Shown here: positions 21,950-35,239 of the stretch, one piece after another
How positions within the stretch are numbered: position 1 is the stretch's first letter
Layout of the letters: each line of letters begins with the position of its first letter
DNA from: Rhizophagus clarus
Lineage: Eukaryota; Glomeromycota; Glomeromycetes; Glomerales; Glomeraceae
Length of the DNA: 64,000 bases
Direction: 5' to 3'
Assembly: GCA_015698045.1 (NCBI GenBank)
Contig: BLAL01000043.1
Location: 868,001-932,000, forward strand
The notes under the pieces: generated by a model
The model's database searches: none
What the model was told of the DNA's origin: nothing
Seen by the model: only the letters and a program-made list of their open reading frames with translations
Made by a program: the position numbers and the translations under genes

Positions 21950-23999
21950 TTAAATCTTATCATAATTATAATTAGATATTAACTCTTCAACAGGTCTCCA
22001 TAAAATGCGACGAAAACCAATTACTAAAATAACAAATCCTTTTAGTTTATTAGGATTTGATTTTGTTATTTTAATACGCTTATCAATTACTCCTGAATTA
22101 AAATAATCATCAGGTTTTCCTTTTGAGATTATATTCATATATGATTTTAATTGATTTATTCCATTATTTAATACTTCATTAATAGTTATTAGTTTCATTT
22201 CTTGATGTTCTTTAGACCAATAAGTATATACCCTTTTTAATAAAAATTCTTCATTTTCTTTTTCAAGAAATTTATCCAAATTTTCTAAATCATTGGCACC
22301 AAACTTAATTTTTTGATTTTTCATTAATCCAACTAATGAAATGTATTTTAATTCTAAACTAATATTATTATCATCACCTATTTCTTTTAATACAAAAACA
22401 TCTGAATAGCCAAAACGACCAGATCCTTTTTGCTTTTTACCATCCATTACTAATGAAAGTTCTGGAATACGATATTTTAATGGTAAAAGATTTTCAACAA
22501 TTGCCTGAAGAACAGGCTCATCAGCAGAAAATAAAGACATCCGTGATCTTGATAATAAAAATGTTTTTAAAATTTTTATAAAAGGTAGAATATCACCTGC
22601 AACAAGATTTTCATATGCTGAAGCAACAAGAAGACCATCATTAATAACCTGTCTATATACTAATTTATTCTTATTTTGTTCTATGATTTGAATTTGTTTT
22701 TTAAATGAATTGCTATTTGTATCATCATCATCATTGTCTCTTGTTCTCTTTAGTTCCCTTGTTTGTCTATCTTGAAGAATAAGTTTTTCATTCCATTTTT
22801 TATTAAAAACAGATTCTAATGTTTCACTTAAACAATATACCTCACTTCTAACATCATTATATGTATAGCAATTGCGAAACATTAAACGAATATCTTCTTC
22901 AAATTCTTCTAATTTTGTGTATTCATCATTTTTTAATTTTGAATTTATAATAAAAAGATCCATTGGATGTTTTATGACCTTATTGTTTGTAATATTTTTT
23001 TCAACATATTCAAAGAATGAATGAGCATAAGATATGTTTTCAAGCTCATAAATAATATCATAACAGAAATTATTAAGAAGTTTAATATTCTTCTTAGAAA
23101 AATCAGGTTGAAAAGGTTGATTTAGGCAAGATGTAATAGTAGTAATAGTAGGTTTTAAATTTTCTTTAAGAAAATCTGGTTGTGAAGTTTTAGAATGATC
23201 TTTAACACAAATATTTTGTGTTTGATTTGAATAAGTAATAACAGATTCTAGATTTTCTTTAAAAAGACTTGGCTGTAAAGTTTTAGAATAATTTTTAACA
23301 TGAACATTTTGTGTTTGATCTGGAAGAGATGTAACAGTAGTAACAGCAGATTCTAAATTTTCTTTTTCATATTCTTTGATAACTCCCTCCCAGAATGTTT
23401 GCAACTTGTTTGGATAACGTGAATATTCTGTATCTACCTGTAAGAATTAAGAAAAGAGATTAGTAGTGTGCTAAATTTTTATTTAGTGATTAAAGAAGGT
23501 ACATAGCCAATTCCTTCTCCAGAATTAGCAGACTCAATCAACAACAAAGTTAGGATGCCTGAGTTGAGAGCTTGGAATGGTTACCAAGGGTGTCAAAACA
23601 GTAATTCTCACCAAGTGACTACGGGGAGTATCAGGAGTTACCCTAACTTTGCAAAATAAAAACAAACACACCTTTTTGTTTAATTCAACAAAAGAATTTG
23701 GTTCTAATATCTCTTTGGCTTCAATTAAAAAACGTTTATGCCAAGTAATGTTTAAGGATTGCCATTTGATCAATGTTAATGGTGAATTAGCTAGTGAAGT
23801 TAGTGAAGCAATAATGGTACTTCGATTAAGATTCAAAAATCTTTTTTAAGAAAAATTCCCTGATTCATTATTAAAGTATGAAATAAGAGCTGCATAATAG
23901 TAATCAAAAAAGTTAATTAGAAGCTGAATAATCTCTCAGGAAAGTTTACAATTTCTTACCCTCATATCCAAAATAGCTTTCAGTTGTTGTGCTCATCAT
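21950..23999 (-). pseudogene. Bromodomain plus PD-(D/E)XK-nuclease-like fusion gene, one nonsense codon
   Basis: Three exons: 23999-23960 (start MMSTTTESYFGYE), 23889-23672 and 23437-21950, with frame kept across GTAAG..GCAG and GTGTGT..ACAG introns; 581 codons. Exon 3 carries low-complexity repeats of the type KENLES/KTLQPS/QTQN. A bromodomain follows (about NNFCYDIIYELENISYAH to VFNKKW), including the conserved KHPMDL and NCYTYN, which recognise acetyl-lysine in this family. A C-terminal half contains GYSDVFVL and LELKYISL, the D...E-x-K spacing of PD-(D/E)XK nucleases. The only break is an in-frame TAA at 23846-23848 (codon 28), so it may be a recent pseudogene or an allele with a sequence error. 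Role unknown; nuclear location is likely from the bromodomain. Confidence 0.72.
23438..23671 (-). repeat. Intron 2 of the bromodomain gene, carrying a dispersed repeat
   Basis: This 234-bp intron is long for the window. About 180 bp of it (23490-23675) is similar to intergenic DNA at 47090-47270, including ACCAATTCCT/GCCAATTCCT, GGTTACCAA and AAACACACCTTT blocks. The shared part begins at the 5' splice site (AAAGGTGTGTTT on the minus strand in both copies). Confidence 0.6.
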
Positions 24000-26900
24000 G
24001 AAAGGAAAATAATACAAAAAAAAAAAAAATTATAATTATGAAAAAATAATAAAAAGTTGAGAAATTAGGAGTCTTAAATAAAAAAAAAAAATGATATGAC
24101 TTGGACTGACATATCAATGCATAAAAATTATGCACTGCAAATAACTCAACTGTCAGCCTGACCCATTATTACAAAAAATGATAAACTGTAATACTGTAAA
24201 TGAATAATTCAGCTGTCAGTCTGACCAATTATTATGAAAAATGATAAACTGTATGCATTTCTATTTAAGAATAAATAGATTGAATGAATATTGCTCACAT
24301 ATTTTTTCTACATTGTTCTGAAACAAACTAGTGAAAAAAGTAAATTCATACTTTAAAAATGCATATAAACCAATATAATAATGAAATCATGTTGGTAAAA
24401 ACTTTGAGGTATATACATATACAGTACTATATCAGTTTGCATGACTTATATATTAAAAAATTCTACAAAATATTACTAATTTGACAAATGAAGTGAGAAA
24501 TTTTATAATTCTTAATTATGCATGATCATCACCGGTAACATTATTATCCAATTATATGTTTATGTTTTTGTGGCTTGCGCCGTTGATGCGTAATCTGGGG
24601 AAGAGACCACATCTGCCGTAGTTGCACCTAAAAGTTCTGAGTTATTTCCGCAGTAACACAAATGTTATTTCTTTATTAATAACAAAATAATGACTTTTTT
24701 ATAGATACAAAATTACTACGTCTAAAGATTGCCAATTAATCAAAACTTTAAGTTCCTAGATTCCTTAATAACTCCGCCAATCAAGAGCAGGTTACCGAAC
24801 CGAACTGTTCCATTCAGAGCTTTAACATCAACATATTAAGGGCACACATAAATTAAGATGAAAATTGCGAGGCAAAAATGTAGTATACCATGAAATATTT
24901 ATTCTATAAATAAAATTGCATTTAATTAATTATAAAATATATAAATAACATTCACATTGCACAATTCAATATTAGTTGCAATTTTGCATAAACACATGAA
25001 TCATATAAAATTACTATATGTACCATTATAATAACAGCAAAAAAACTAGATCTATTTGCATGGCAAATAGAATGTACTGTAAATATATTACTATTACTCT
25101 CTTAGTTTGATAGGCAGCATCCATTCCCGTCGCGCTTACGCCTAGTTTACACCATAAAATATATTTAAATTTATATTTTTATAAAAATGTTTCTGAAATC
25201 TACCGTAGTACCGTACATTTGTGGGACTTAATACGTGATCATCATAAGATCTCAAAGTCTCAACAGTTGGTGTTAATAAACCATGTGGTTTCAAACCAGT
25301 CAGCGTATCACTATCTTTTGCTGTGGCGTCAGCTATTTAAATTATTATCATACTTTACAGAAACCCTTTGTTTTTTGCTTAATCGTTAAGTGATCCTCAT
25401 AAATTAGCCTTAAATACGCATTGATTAAGTAACTATGTATTTATATTGACGAAAAAGTGAAACAATTTCATGTCATTTCCTTTTGAAAAAAATTTTCGTC
25501 AGTGTATAAGTTAATCAAGATAATTTCTTAGAAAGCAGAAATTTTGTTGATCAACATCATGTTCAATTGTTGGATCGGTATTTTAAATAATCTTTGAATT
25601 AAACATATTGATGTCGTCGTAGCTTTTCGTACTGACAACAGTTTCATCTTAGCATATGGGTTTTTTAATCACGTTAACTTCAAACTAAGAAAATTTTCGC
25701 GCATAGAAACTTTTATCTCAAATTAACAGTCGAGATTTTGAAAATAGTGTTGCCTTTCTAATTTTTTTTTTTTTTTTTTAAAAAAAAAAATGATCTTGTT
25801 AACACAATGAATACTTTATTTTTCGTAATGGAAAAATCGATTTTTCAAATGAAAGAAAATATAATTATATCAACCAATATTTTGTTAACCAAATTGGAAT
25901 ACTATTAAAAAATGAAATCAATTCATGATTCGGAATTTCGTCGACTACCGATTATTACGTAATGCAATTCACTTTATCTGGGCAAAATTATTTATAAGAA
26001 AGACCGAGAAGATATAAGAAATGTAACTTACTAATCTTATTTATTCATGTGTTCATTTTTTTATCCATTCAATCAAAGATCAAATAAAAATCATTGTAGA
26101 TCTGATTAGCGTGCGTAAAAATTCTTGGATATTCCAAAACAATTAATCATGGCACACTTTAGTGTTAGAAATACAGGAATAAATAAGGCTGCTCAAAGTC
26201 GTATACCACGAAAACTAACAGAAAGAAACTTTCTAAATTTTATTCTTTCATTACTGCGGCGCAAATAAAATCACAAGTAACTATATTATTATAACCTTTT
26301 CTTTCCATAAATATCAATACTATCGATCATATCCCTTATAGGAAAACAAAATTGCAGGCAAATTTACCTGCAATTTCAGTATTGTTTAACCGTGTATATA
26401 TGTAAAATTGTATTAATAAACCTATGATTTTTTTTATTTTTTACATAAAAAACAGTATGAAATTTTTCTTAAATACATTACTTTCTCTTATAAAAATACT
26501 TTTTGCATACTTGTCTTAAATGTATATTTTTGATACCAGTAAAAATAGATAAAATTTATGTGATTTTTTTGATTCAATTGCAACGTGTTTCTTATGTATT
26601 TATAAGTATTTTTGTAGTAAATGTATTTTGACCTGTTCTACAACTTTACTTATTAATAAAAAGAGGGTTTGGAAGGCCGTTTTTGACTTTACTTATAGGT
26701 AAATATTTCCGATGCCATAAAAAAAATTGCAGGCAAATTTACCTGCAATATTGTTTAACTGTATTAATAAACCTAAGTTTTTTTATTTTTTATATAGGAA
26801 ACAGTATGAAATTTATTTTAAATATATTCCCTTTCTTATAAAATTACTTTTTGCATTGTTGCCATTTTTTTTTTAATTCAATGCAATATGTTTCTTATGT

Positions 26901-29900
26901 ATTTATACAAGAATCTCAGTATTTTTATAGTAAGTGTATTTTGACCTGCTCTACAACTTTATTTATTAATAAAAAGAAGGTTTAGAAGGCTGTTTTTGAC
27001 TTTACTTATAGGTAAATATTAAAAAAATTGCAGGCAATTTTACCTGCAATCTCAATATTGTTTAACTATATATATATATGCAAAATTGTATTAATAAACC
27101 TATGGTTTTTTTTTATTTTTATATAGGAAACAGTATGAAATTTACTTTAAATATATTCCTTTTTCTTATAAAATTACTATTTGCATTTCTGTCTTAAATG
27201 TATATTTTTAATATCAGTAAAATTTGTGATTTTTTTTTTAATTCAATCGCAATGTATTTCTTATGTATTTATACCAGAATCTCAGTATTTTGTAGTAAGT
27301 GTATATTAACCTTCTCTACAACTTTACTTATTAATAAAAAGAGTAATTTTTTATATTATTTATTTCTGTCTTTCAACCTATATAATTATAACACTGATCA
27401 AGTTTGATATTTTGTCATGTTATTCATGTGTTTCATGTGATTAATTAGTAGCGATTACGCGTCTGATTAGTAAATTTTTGAGTCTGTCTTATATGATCTG
27501 GTGTAATATTAGGTGTATAATATAAATTTTTTTTACAAGTACGCGTCTGATTAATCATCTGATTAGTAAATATCTGACTTATATAATCAACGGAAGAAAC
27601 TATTTTTTCTTATATTTTAGATTTTGGATTATCAGGACCATCATATGTATTACCATATAATGCCCTGGAGAATCATATATATTATCTTCTGTTTGGTATA
27701 ATAATGATAGAATCATCATAAAAAGACCAAAAAGACCCGAAAATTTCTTTTTCTCCTTTCTATACATATTTTTTTAAACATATTTATCTCCTTCCTATAA
27801 TTTTTATAAACATATATTATTCCTTCTTTTATATTTTTTATCACTTTATAATTTCTTTTTCCTTTTTTTTTTATTTAATAATTTCTTTATTTTTAAGTTA
27901 TTTTTAAAGCGGTAAAAGGCAGTGGACTGAAGTTACATCACATATGGAAGCGCATTCTGAATATTGAAATAATGTTTTGAAATGTTCATAAATGAAAAGA
28001 ATAATAATATCTAATAGAAGGTAAGAGTTTTAAAAGTCCATTTACATCTAAGGTGGAACTGTGTTATAGGGTTATTCTAAAAAGTCATAAGTAAGGTAAT
28101 CTTTTAAACAGCATTGGCTCGGTTCCCCTCCCTTTTTTATAACTTTATAATATCTTTTACCTTAAATGATTATTAAGTAAAATGCAAAAAGTCCAGTTAA
28201 TGAAAAAGCAGTGGAACTCGTAACTGGCTGCACCTTGGCAGTGATCCGCTATAGCGCATTTGCTTACTTTTAACTTTCTGTCTTTTTAATGTAAATATTC
28301 ACATAAATAATCACAAACTGCATCTGCTCATATAACACAATCGTATTCAATAATGTATAATATTGCGGTTCCTTGACATGTTTCGACTTACAGAAGAAAT
28401 TTTATTTATTTTGTTATAATTATATTATTATTATATTTTATTTAATTTTTATTTTATTTTATTATTTAATTTTTTTTTTTTTGATTGATTTTGTATAAAA
28501 ACAATAAAAGATCATAATACGAAACAATAAATTTTTTACATGTAAATTTATTTATGCATTGTGAAACTGTTGAGAGTACAAGTACTTATACTGTATATAC
28601 TTATATACTATTAAGCCTACCGATATATATGGTAAAGTTCTAGGACCTGGACCTTAAGACTTGGTCCTGGGATCAGGACTGCCGATCTTTAGGCCCTAGA
28701 TTTAGGACCGTTCTGATATAGCCGTAAGCTTGGATAGCGTTAACTTGGGTGTATCGAATTAATTCGTTAATCGCTTTATTTTTTTGAGAGATTCCAGGAA
28801 TAATAAATGTCGTACAATATGCTGTATGACACAAAATCTCTCATTGGAAAAAAAAATAGTAGATAGAGGTTTTATAGGTTCCTGCTTCTTCAACATTACA
28901 AGCGGTAAGGTGAACTTATTTCACTGTTAACTTTTAAGATATATATTAAATTTTTATTATAAGTTTTAGGTTTTCAAATGTGTTTGGGTACGGTATGTTA
29001 ATTTTCTTTTGATAGGATTTTGGACTTTAAGAAAAGTACTAACGTTTCTTGTTATTTTTGTAGGGTGTTGACCTTTCTAACATGGGCATGTCATTTTTTG
29101 AAGTAGTTTTTTTTTTTGAAATAGACTTAGGATTTTGTAGATTTCGGCATATTAGATTTGGTATGTTATTTTTTTCTATGAATGTTCCTTTCTTTGCGTT
29201 ATTTTTATTTTTTATTTTATGTATTAACAAATTTCTTTACATATTCTTAAATAGCTTTTCAACCAACTTATGGAAAATTTTCCGATATTTTTGGTAGAAA
29301 ATCAACATTCTTATTTGCAATCACAACGTTTGAATTATTGTAATAGTATATAAAAAGTATAATTAGATTGTGAAATATATTAAAAGATTAATTTATAAAA
29401 ATATCAGTCATTTAACGAGATTGTATTCTTAATTGCAATAGAGGTAATCATAACGTTTTTATACAAGGAAATCGATAATAAAAAATAGTATTGCGAATTT
29501 GCGAAAGTCCAAATAAAAGATAGAATAGAGATGAACTAAAAAAAAAAAGTAAATTACCAAAATAAACGTGAATTTAATACGTTGAAGTGTCATCTTCGGC
29601 ATCTTTCACATCGTTCCTTTTCAGTGAATAAGATGTTTAAATATGTATTCTTATAATAAACAACCTTTTCGATAAATAAGTTAAATAAATGGATGTATAG
29701 TATTATCTAATGAAGTGATTATATTTTTACACGTTTACATATCATTTTTTATAATTACAATATAATAATTTCTCCTTAATTAATGATTATCCGGTAAAAC
29801 AAAACCATTCCCTAAAAAATTTTTTCTGAATCAGATATTCATTTAGGTACTGTAAATAAACACATAACATTTGCAGGTGCTTGATGCCTACGGTCAATAA

Positions 29901-30382
29901 TTTCAAAAAATATTTTTTGGCCATTAGAAAAATTAATTCAATACAATGTGCAATCATTTCTAAGAAAAAAAAAAATCCTTTTTTATTCAGCATTAAAAAA
30001 TTTTATATGGCTTAAATTGGTTTATGTAACCGATTAGAATTGTAATAAAACAATCAATAATATTACGATATAAAAACAAAATTTATTATCAAATTTTTTT
30101 TATGAAATTGCAAAATTACAATATGAAAAAGAAATTTAAGTGAATGTTTTGGCAATTTTCCTATTTTTTATATTGAATAAAATTACATGATATTCAATGA
30201 ATCCCTTAAAAAATCCGATATTTTATTTATAATAATTTAATAATTGAATAAATAATATATAAATAAAGAAAAATTGTTTGGATTACAAACTAAGTTAGAT
30301 CGTATTATTCTGACCCAATAATATCTAAATAATACGAATAATATAAATGGAATAGTGCTTTCAATTCAATTGATAAAATAAT
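24000..30382. other. 6.4-kb non-coding region
   Basis: No supported gene. It holds a direct repeat of about 50 bp (24139-24190 and 24202-24251, both with CTGTCAG..CTGACC and AAAATGATAAACTGTA), the three-copy repeat at 26352-27345, and a T-run meeting an A-run near 25760-25790. A cluster of AGGACC/GGTCCT words lies at 28630-28710. Open frames in this interval are short and Phe/Lys-rich, as expected from AT-rich DNA. Confidence 0.5.
26352..27345. repeat. Three tandem copies of a 300-375 bp unit headed by a palindrome
   Basis: Units start at 26352, 26727 and 27028. Each opens with a near-perfect palindrome TTGCAGG(C)AAATTTACCTGCAA, continues through GTATTAATAAACCTA, a T-run, AACAGTATGAAATTT, and ends near ACTTTA(C/T)TTATTAATAAAAAG. 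Copies differ by indels, so the duplication is not recent. No coding capacity was seen. Confidence 0.75.
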
Positions 30383-32717
30383 TTAAAATCCATCTAAAAA
30401 AATATACATATTAGTAATTTATTCTAAATGTTTGTTAATAATTTTAAAATAATAAACAAACCATCAGGAATTTCCAATTCATTTTGTTCTTCCGAATGAA
30501 GATTTGGATTATTATATACTTCATCCTCATCTAAAAAAAATAAAATATAATAGATTATTATTTAAAAAAGCAATTTATTGAATATTCAATTAATTCACTT
30601 ACCATTAATATCAACATTTGATTGTTGTTGTATTGTTTTTCTATTATTATAGTTCTGAATATCTATGTTGTCAAATAACTTGAATTAATAAATATTTATC
30701 CCGTAAATTGAATTAAAATTAATCAAATAAAATTTTACTTACTGTTTTTTGAATTTATCTGTAATTTTTCAAATTCTTTGGATAATTTTTTACTACCATC
30801 TAAATTAAGATGTTAAATAAATTGTCAACATACTACTACAAGTATTTCATTTTTCTTTCTCTTAAAAAAAATACATAATGATTACCTTTAACTATATTAA
30901 TAATTTTTGATGTATCATTCTTAGTGTTTTGATTATTACTTGATTCAGCGAAATCATTAACTGAGAAATAATTTCAGTAAATTATAATTTGTTAACTAAT
31001 TCAATGTAATTTTTAAAAGTACTTACTATTATCAGGGATATTAAAATTGTATAATTTACTGTGAAATGCTATTTTAAAAAAAAATAGTGTTATTTTATTA
31101 ATAACATTATTAATTAAAGGTTTTATAAAAATATTTTACTAATTTCATATTACCTTCTTGTACTTCTATTATTATTTAATTGAAAAATATTTTAATGATA
31201 ATAATATTAAAAAAGATTAAATCATTACTAGTAAATATTAACCAACTATATTTACCTTCAGTTGCATTTTTTGGCTCAGGTAGATTTGCAAATTTATGAA
31301 TTTTACTTGTAAATGGTTTGTTACTTATATTATTGCTTGTTTCTTTATTTAGTACCTCTTTTATTGGTGGTAATTCATCTGGTTTATTATGATAATATGT
31401 TTTAATTTCTCTTATTTTATTTCTAAGTGTATTAATATTAGGTCTTTTTAATGGATTAGCATCCCAACATTGTTCCATTAAACTTTTAAATTTTGAAGGA
31501 ATTTCAAATATAATTTTTGGTCTTATACCATTAATGATATTAATTGCAAGATTACAATCATGTTCATAATTCATAAATGGAGGTTGTCCAAACGAAATTT
31601 CCCACATAAGCATTGCAATACTATAAATATCTGATTTAAAAGTATGTTCTTTTCCATTAATAACTTCTGGTGCTATGTAAGGAAGATTTCCATATATACT
31701 TGTTGATGATTTATCCGCAGGACCACAAAATCCAAGATCACTAATGTACCAATAATCATTAAGTCGTGAATATAATATATTTCCAGAATGCAAATCTCTG
31801 TGAATTAAATTCTTTTTATGAATATTATAAAGATTATTAATTATTAAATAAATAATATTAATTCTTTCTTTCCATATAAGTTGATTATGCTTTTGTTGTA
31901 AATATTCTCTTAAATTTGCATTCATTTTCATCATTACAAGCATATAATTTCCATTTGATGGATTTTTTGTTAAACCATAACATTGAACAACATTTGGATA
32001 TTTATTGCATACAATTAAATGTGAATTAGCCTATAAAGAATTAAAATTTATTGTAAGAATTTTAATAAATAAATATAAATTCTTCAAATATTTTAAATTA
32101 CAAACCTCTTCAAGCCATTTTTGATTTGCATTTTCAACATTTTCTAATTCTTTAAGTACTACTTTTCCTACAAAATTTTGTATTCCAGGTCTTTTTGCTC
32201 TTTCTAATTGTTGTGTTTTAGAATTCCATTCTTCATAGCATCCACCAATCCAACCTGCTATATAAATTTTAGAAAATCCACCTCTTGTTAGATATTTAAT
32301 ATTTTTTAAATTACTATATGGGATCCATTCAATAATTTTATTTGGCATAAGTGTTTCTGATTGGCAATTTCTTATTAAATCATCAATATCACTATTTCCG
32401 GATGTCCAATTTGAAAAGTTTGCTTTTAAATAATTTTGAACACAATATTCACAATATAATGTAGCTAAGCATTTTTGGTTACAATTTTCACAAATCCTTC
32501 TTGTTCCTGAGTTATAGAGAATTTTATCTCGGTCATAAGATTTATTATTTAATCTTATTGCTTCAGTTTTTTCTTCTTCTGTAAGAGAATCATCAGCAAG
32601 AACTATTTGGTTTCTAAGTTCATAATTTTTATGAAAGTCTTCGTGAATATTATAATCAATTGATGTGAATGCTCTATTAAGTGCTGCATGAATTAAATCA
32701 TAGCGAATAGTAGTCAT
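30383..32717 (-). CDS. Protein kinase (TKL-like), nine exons, with modular C-terminal tail
   Basis: Exons on the minus strand: 32717-32106, 32030-31256, 31165-31154, 31068-31027, 30960-30886, 30799-30743, 30662-30603, 30530-30462, 30393-30383; 570 residues. The N-terminus has a CxxC..CxxC cluster (CENCNQKCLATLYCEYC). The kinase domain shows RGGFSKIYIAGW (glycine loop), GKVVLKEL (Lys), NLIHRDLHSGNIL (catalytic loop), SDLGFCG in place of DFG, and YIAPEVINGKEHTFKSDIYS. Substrate unknown; Ser/Thr or dual specificity is likely from family membership, and the key Lys, HRD Asp and DLG Asp are present. The tail after NATEG is low-complexity Asn/Lys/Glu-rich, spread over seven small exons, one of only 12 nt. 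All six internal tail exons are multiples of three and in phase 1, so skipping any would keep frame. Confidence 0.88.
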
Positions 32718-32956
32718 TTTATAAAAAAAAATTGCTTTTTTAATAATAATAAAAAATAAAATATAGACGGTTAAACAAATAAGTGGTGCAACCATCAAAA
32801 ATTTTAGTATTGTCTATTGATCTACATGTCATGTGATTGTAAAAAAATTATTAGTGCTTCGATCCGTATTCGGATTCTCCGAATTATAAACCGGATGAAT
32901 AATAACCGAAATCCGGGGCATTAAATTTAAGTGATCGGCACGCGCATTCCATTTAT

Positions 32957-33137
32957 GGGGGCGTCTAAAGCGGAGCAGGATCACGTGATCATAGTAAAAT
33001 ATTTGTCACCGGTGTCACACCTTTACTTTCTCATTTTTATTAAGTTTTTTCGGTTAGTAAAAACTTGTATGTCACACACATTATTTGTCACATCCGTGAA
33101 ATTCCGGACAAATCTGCTCCGCTTTTAGACGTCCCCC
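32957..33137. mobile_element. 181-bp MITE with GGGGGCGTCTAAAGC ends
   Basis: Left end GGGGGCGTCTAAAGCGGAGC and right end GCTCCGCTTTTAGACGTCCCCC form terminal inverted repeats (one gap). The element is flanked by the direct repeat ATTTAT (32951-32956 and 33138-33143), which may be longer because neighbouring C/G bases are shared with the ends. A target duplication of 6-8 bp would suit hAT- or Mutator-related families; no transposase is present. Confidence 0.78.
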
Positions 33138-35237
33138 ATTTATGGGAAAAGTCTAAAGCCGTTGCATAACACAAATTTCTGTTTTATAAGTCGATCAAAA
33201 GATAAAAAAAGTCATTTTAACTGCGAACTTGGAAATTATGTTTTTTTTTTATAAATCACTGAAATTATCAGAACCATTGATTTCACATACAATTGTGAGT
33301 CGTTGTTTATTGAATAAAGTTTTCTATCAATTATTAGAGGTGTCATAGACTTGGAAAAGGATCAAATTATGTACGCCACAAGAAGCTCAGTTGGTAGCAG
33401 TAACGCAAATATTTGAATATGGTGAGAAATTGATTGTGATGGTAAAATGATGAAGAAGAATTTATAATAAATGATGAATAGTGATATATTTAAGCTTATA
33501 CAATAAGTTCTAATACTATTTAAATTGTAATATAATTAAATTTATCTGTTATAGTTATTTAGAATTTAAAATTTTTCTAAAAGAATTCCGTTTGCTCATC
33601 ATGTTGTTTCCGTTGAATTTCTGAAGTAGATCTTTTATGGTTTCAACAATGGTCTCTGATAAAAGTTTCTGTGTTTACATTATTGCAGAATTTTTTTCTT
33701 TCCTAATTCGTCCGTAAAAATTATAAGATAAATACTGTAAATGATAAATTGATTATAGTAATAAGTAATAATTATATACTTTATTAACATCCTCCAACCT
33801 TTTGTACTTTATGTTTTATTCATGATATTGTATTAAAATTAAGTTAATTTGTAATTAACGACCAGGATAAAAATTTGGTTTGTGCTACAAATCAAGTTTA
33901 TTCCATTTCAATCAGAACAAATTTATTATTATATAATCAGAAATTTTCACTATATATTGAACCGTTATTTCAGAAAGAACTGTTCCAGAGTGTGTAAACA
34001 TAAAGCATAAATACATATAAAGTTTCTATACATACCAATTTTATATTAAAATACACTAGCGGTCACAATTGCTTCACATCAGGACTAATAAGTTGGTTTA
34101 AATCAATATAGTGACATATATTAATAAATTACTGCCATAATATAATTAATATATTATTCAAAATTCAATTGCTAACTTATTTATTTATTTATTTTTCTTA
34201 GATTTCTCTGTTACTTGTTTCTTAACTATTCAATTTTTCTATGATACTTACTGTTCTTTTTTGTAAGTAATTTTTTCAATCCATTAACTCCCCGTTCCCT
34301 ATCCAATTAACTTCCGTCCCACTTGTTTCATTGGTTACCATGATGTATAGAGTTCATACCGAGAAAAATGAAATAAAAATAAAATAAACAAAATTTTAAG
34401 TAATAAACCATGTAATAAGGCAGCGTGAAATCGTCAATTGCACATGTAAAGAATAAAAAAAAAATAAATAAATAAATAAATAAAAATAAAATAGAATGAA
34501 AGAAAAAAAAAAAAAATTTTAAAACCTGTAAAAAAAAGGACCATAATTAACAGTTTCTCAAAAACCCAACCTGAATATTTCCGGTCAGCCCGGAGGATCA
34601 TATGAATTGACACTTCCGGGACCAACAGTCCATCCAAAAGTATACAAACACATGGATTTACATGAATCCTTAGCTGGTTTTTAAACAATTTTTATAAGAA
34701 AATTAAAATCTATTTAAGGACCCGGAAACTATATATAAAGGTTACTGGCAAAACGGGTACCGTTATTATAAAAAATAAAAAATTGTTGTCAATTAAGTTG
34801 AGAGTATTTTTTTTACCCGATGATGAATACGATTCTGATGATTGTTGATTTTCTTGAATACGATTTAATTGGGTAACGTTATTAGTAAATTTTCAGCTTA
34901 ACTAGATAAAGATAGTAGATTTTGATAATTTGAATCATCAACTGATAACTATAAAAAATATGGAATAGATCAGGCGCAGATGAATCATGCGTTGCACGAT
35001 TCAAGATTATTCCAAGTTATATAAACATACATATATGGAATAAATCTCGCCAATCGCACGTACATAAAGATAATCATGCTAATTATTGAATAATTACACA
35101 TGCAAAATTCTCTGGATCATAAGTTTAGAATGAAGTAGAGGAATCTAGACTGACACATCAAATTATCGATAAAGAATTAACCTAATATGACAAATACTTT
35201 TAATGTCAAACAAATATTCGTGATATTACCATAGACG
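33138..35237. other. Non-coding region left of the Tc1 transposon
   Basis: No gene supported. It contains an AAAT microsatellite (about 34462-34484). A tRNA-A-box-like GCTCAGTTGGTAGCAGTAA near 33388 lacks the rest of a tRNA. Confidence 0.45.
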
Positions 35238-35239
35238 TA

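Noticed and set aside
23649-23849. Plus-strand frame across exon 2 of the bromodomain gene
   Set aside because: It is the antisense of a coding exon that fits, with splice sites, into the minus-strand gene.
28625-28710. AGGACC/GGTCCT word cluster as a structured RNA
   Set aside because: Several short complementary words occur, but no single consistent fold or neighbouring gene supports a call.
33380-33405. tRNA gene suggested by GCTCAGTTGGTAG
   Set aside because: Only an A-box-like half is present; no anticodon arm or B box follows within range.
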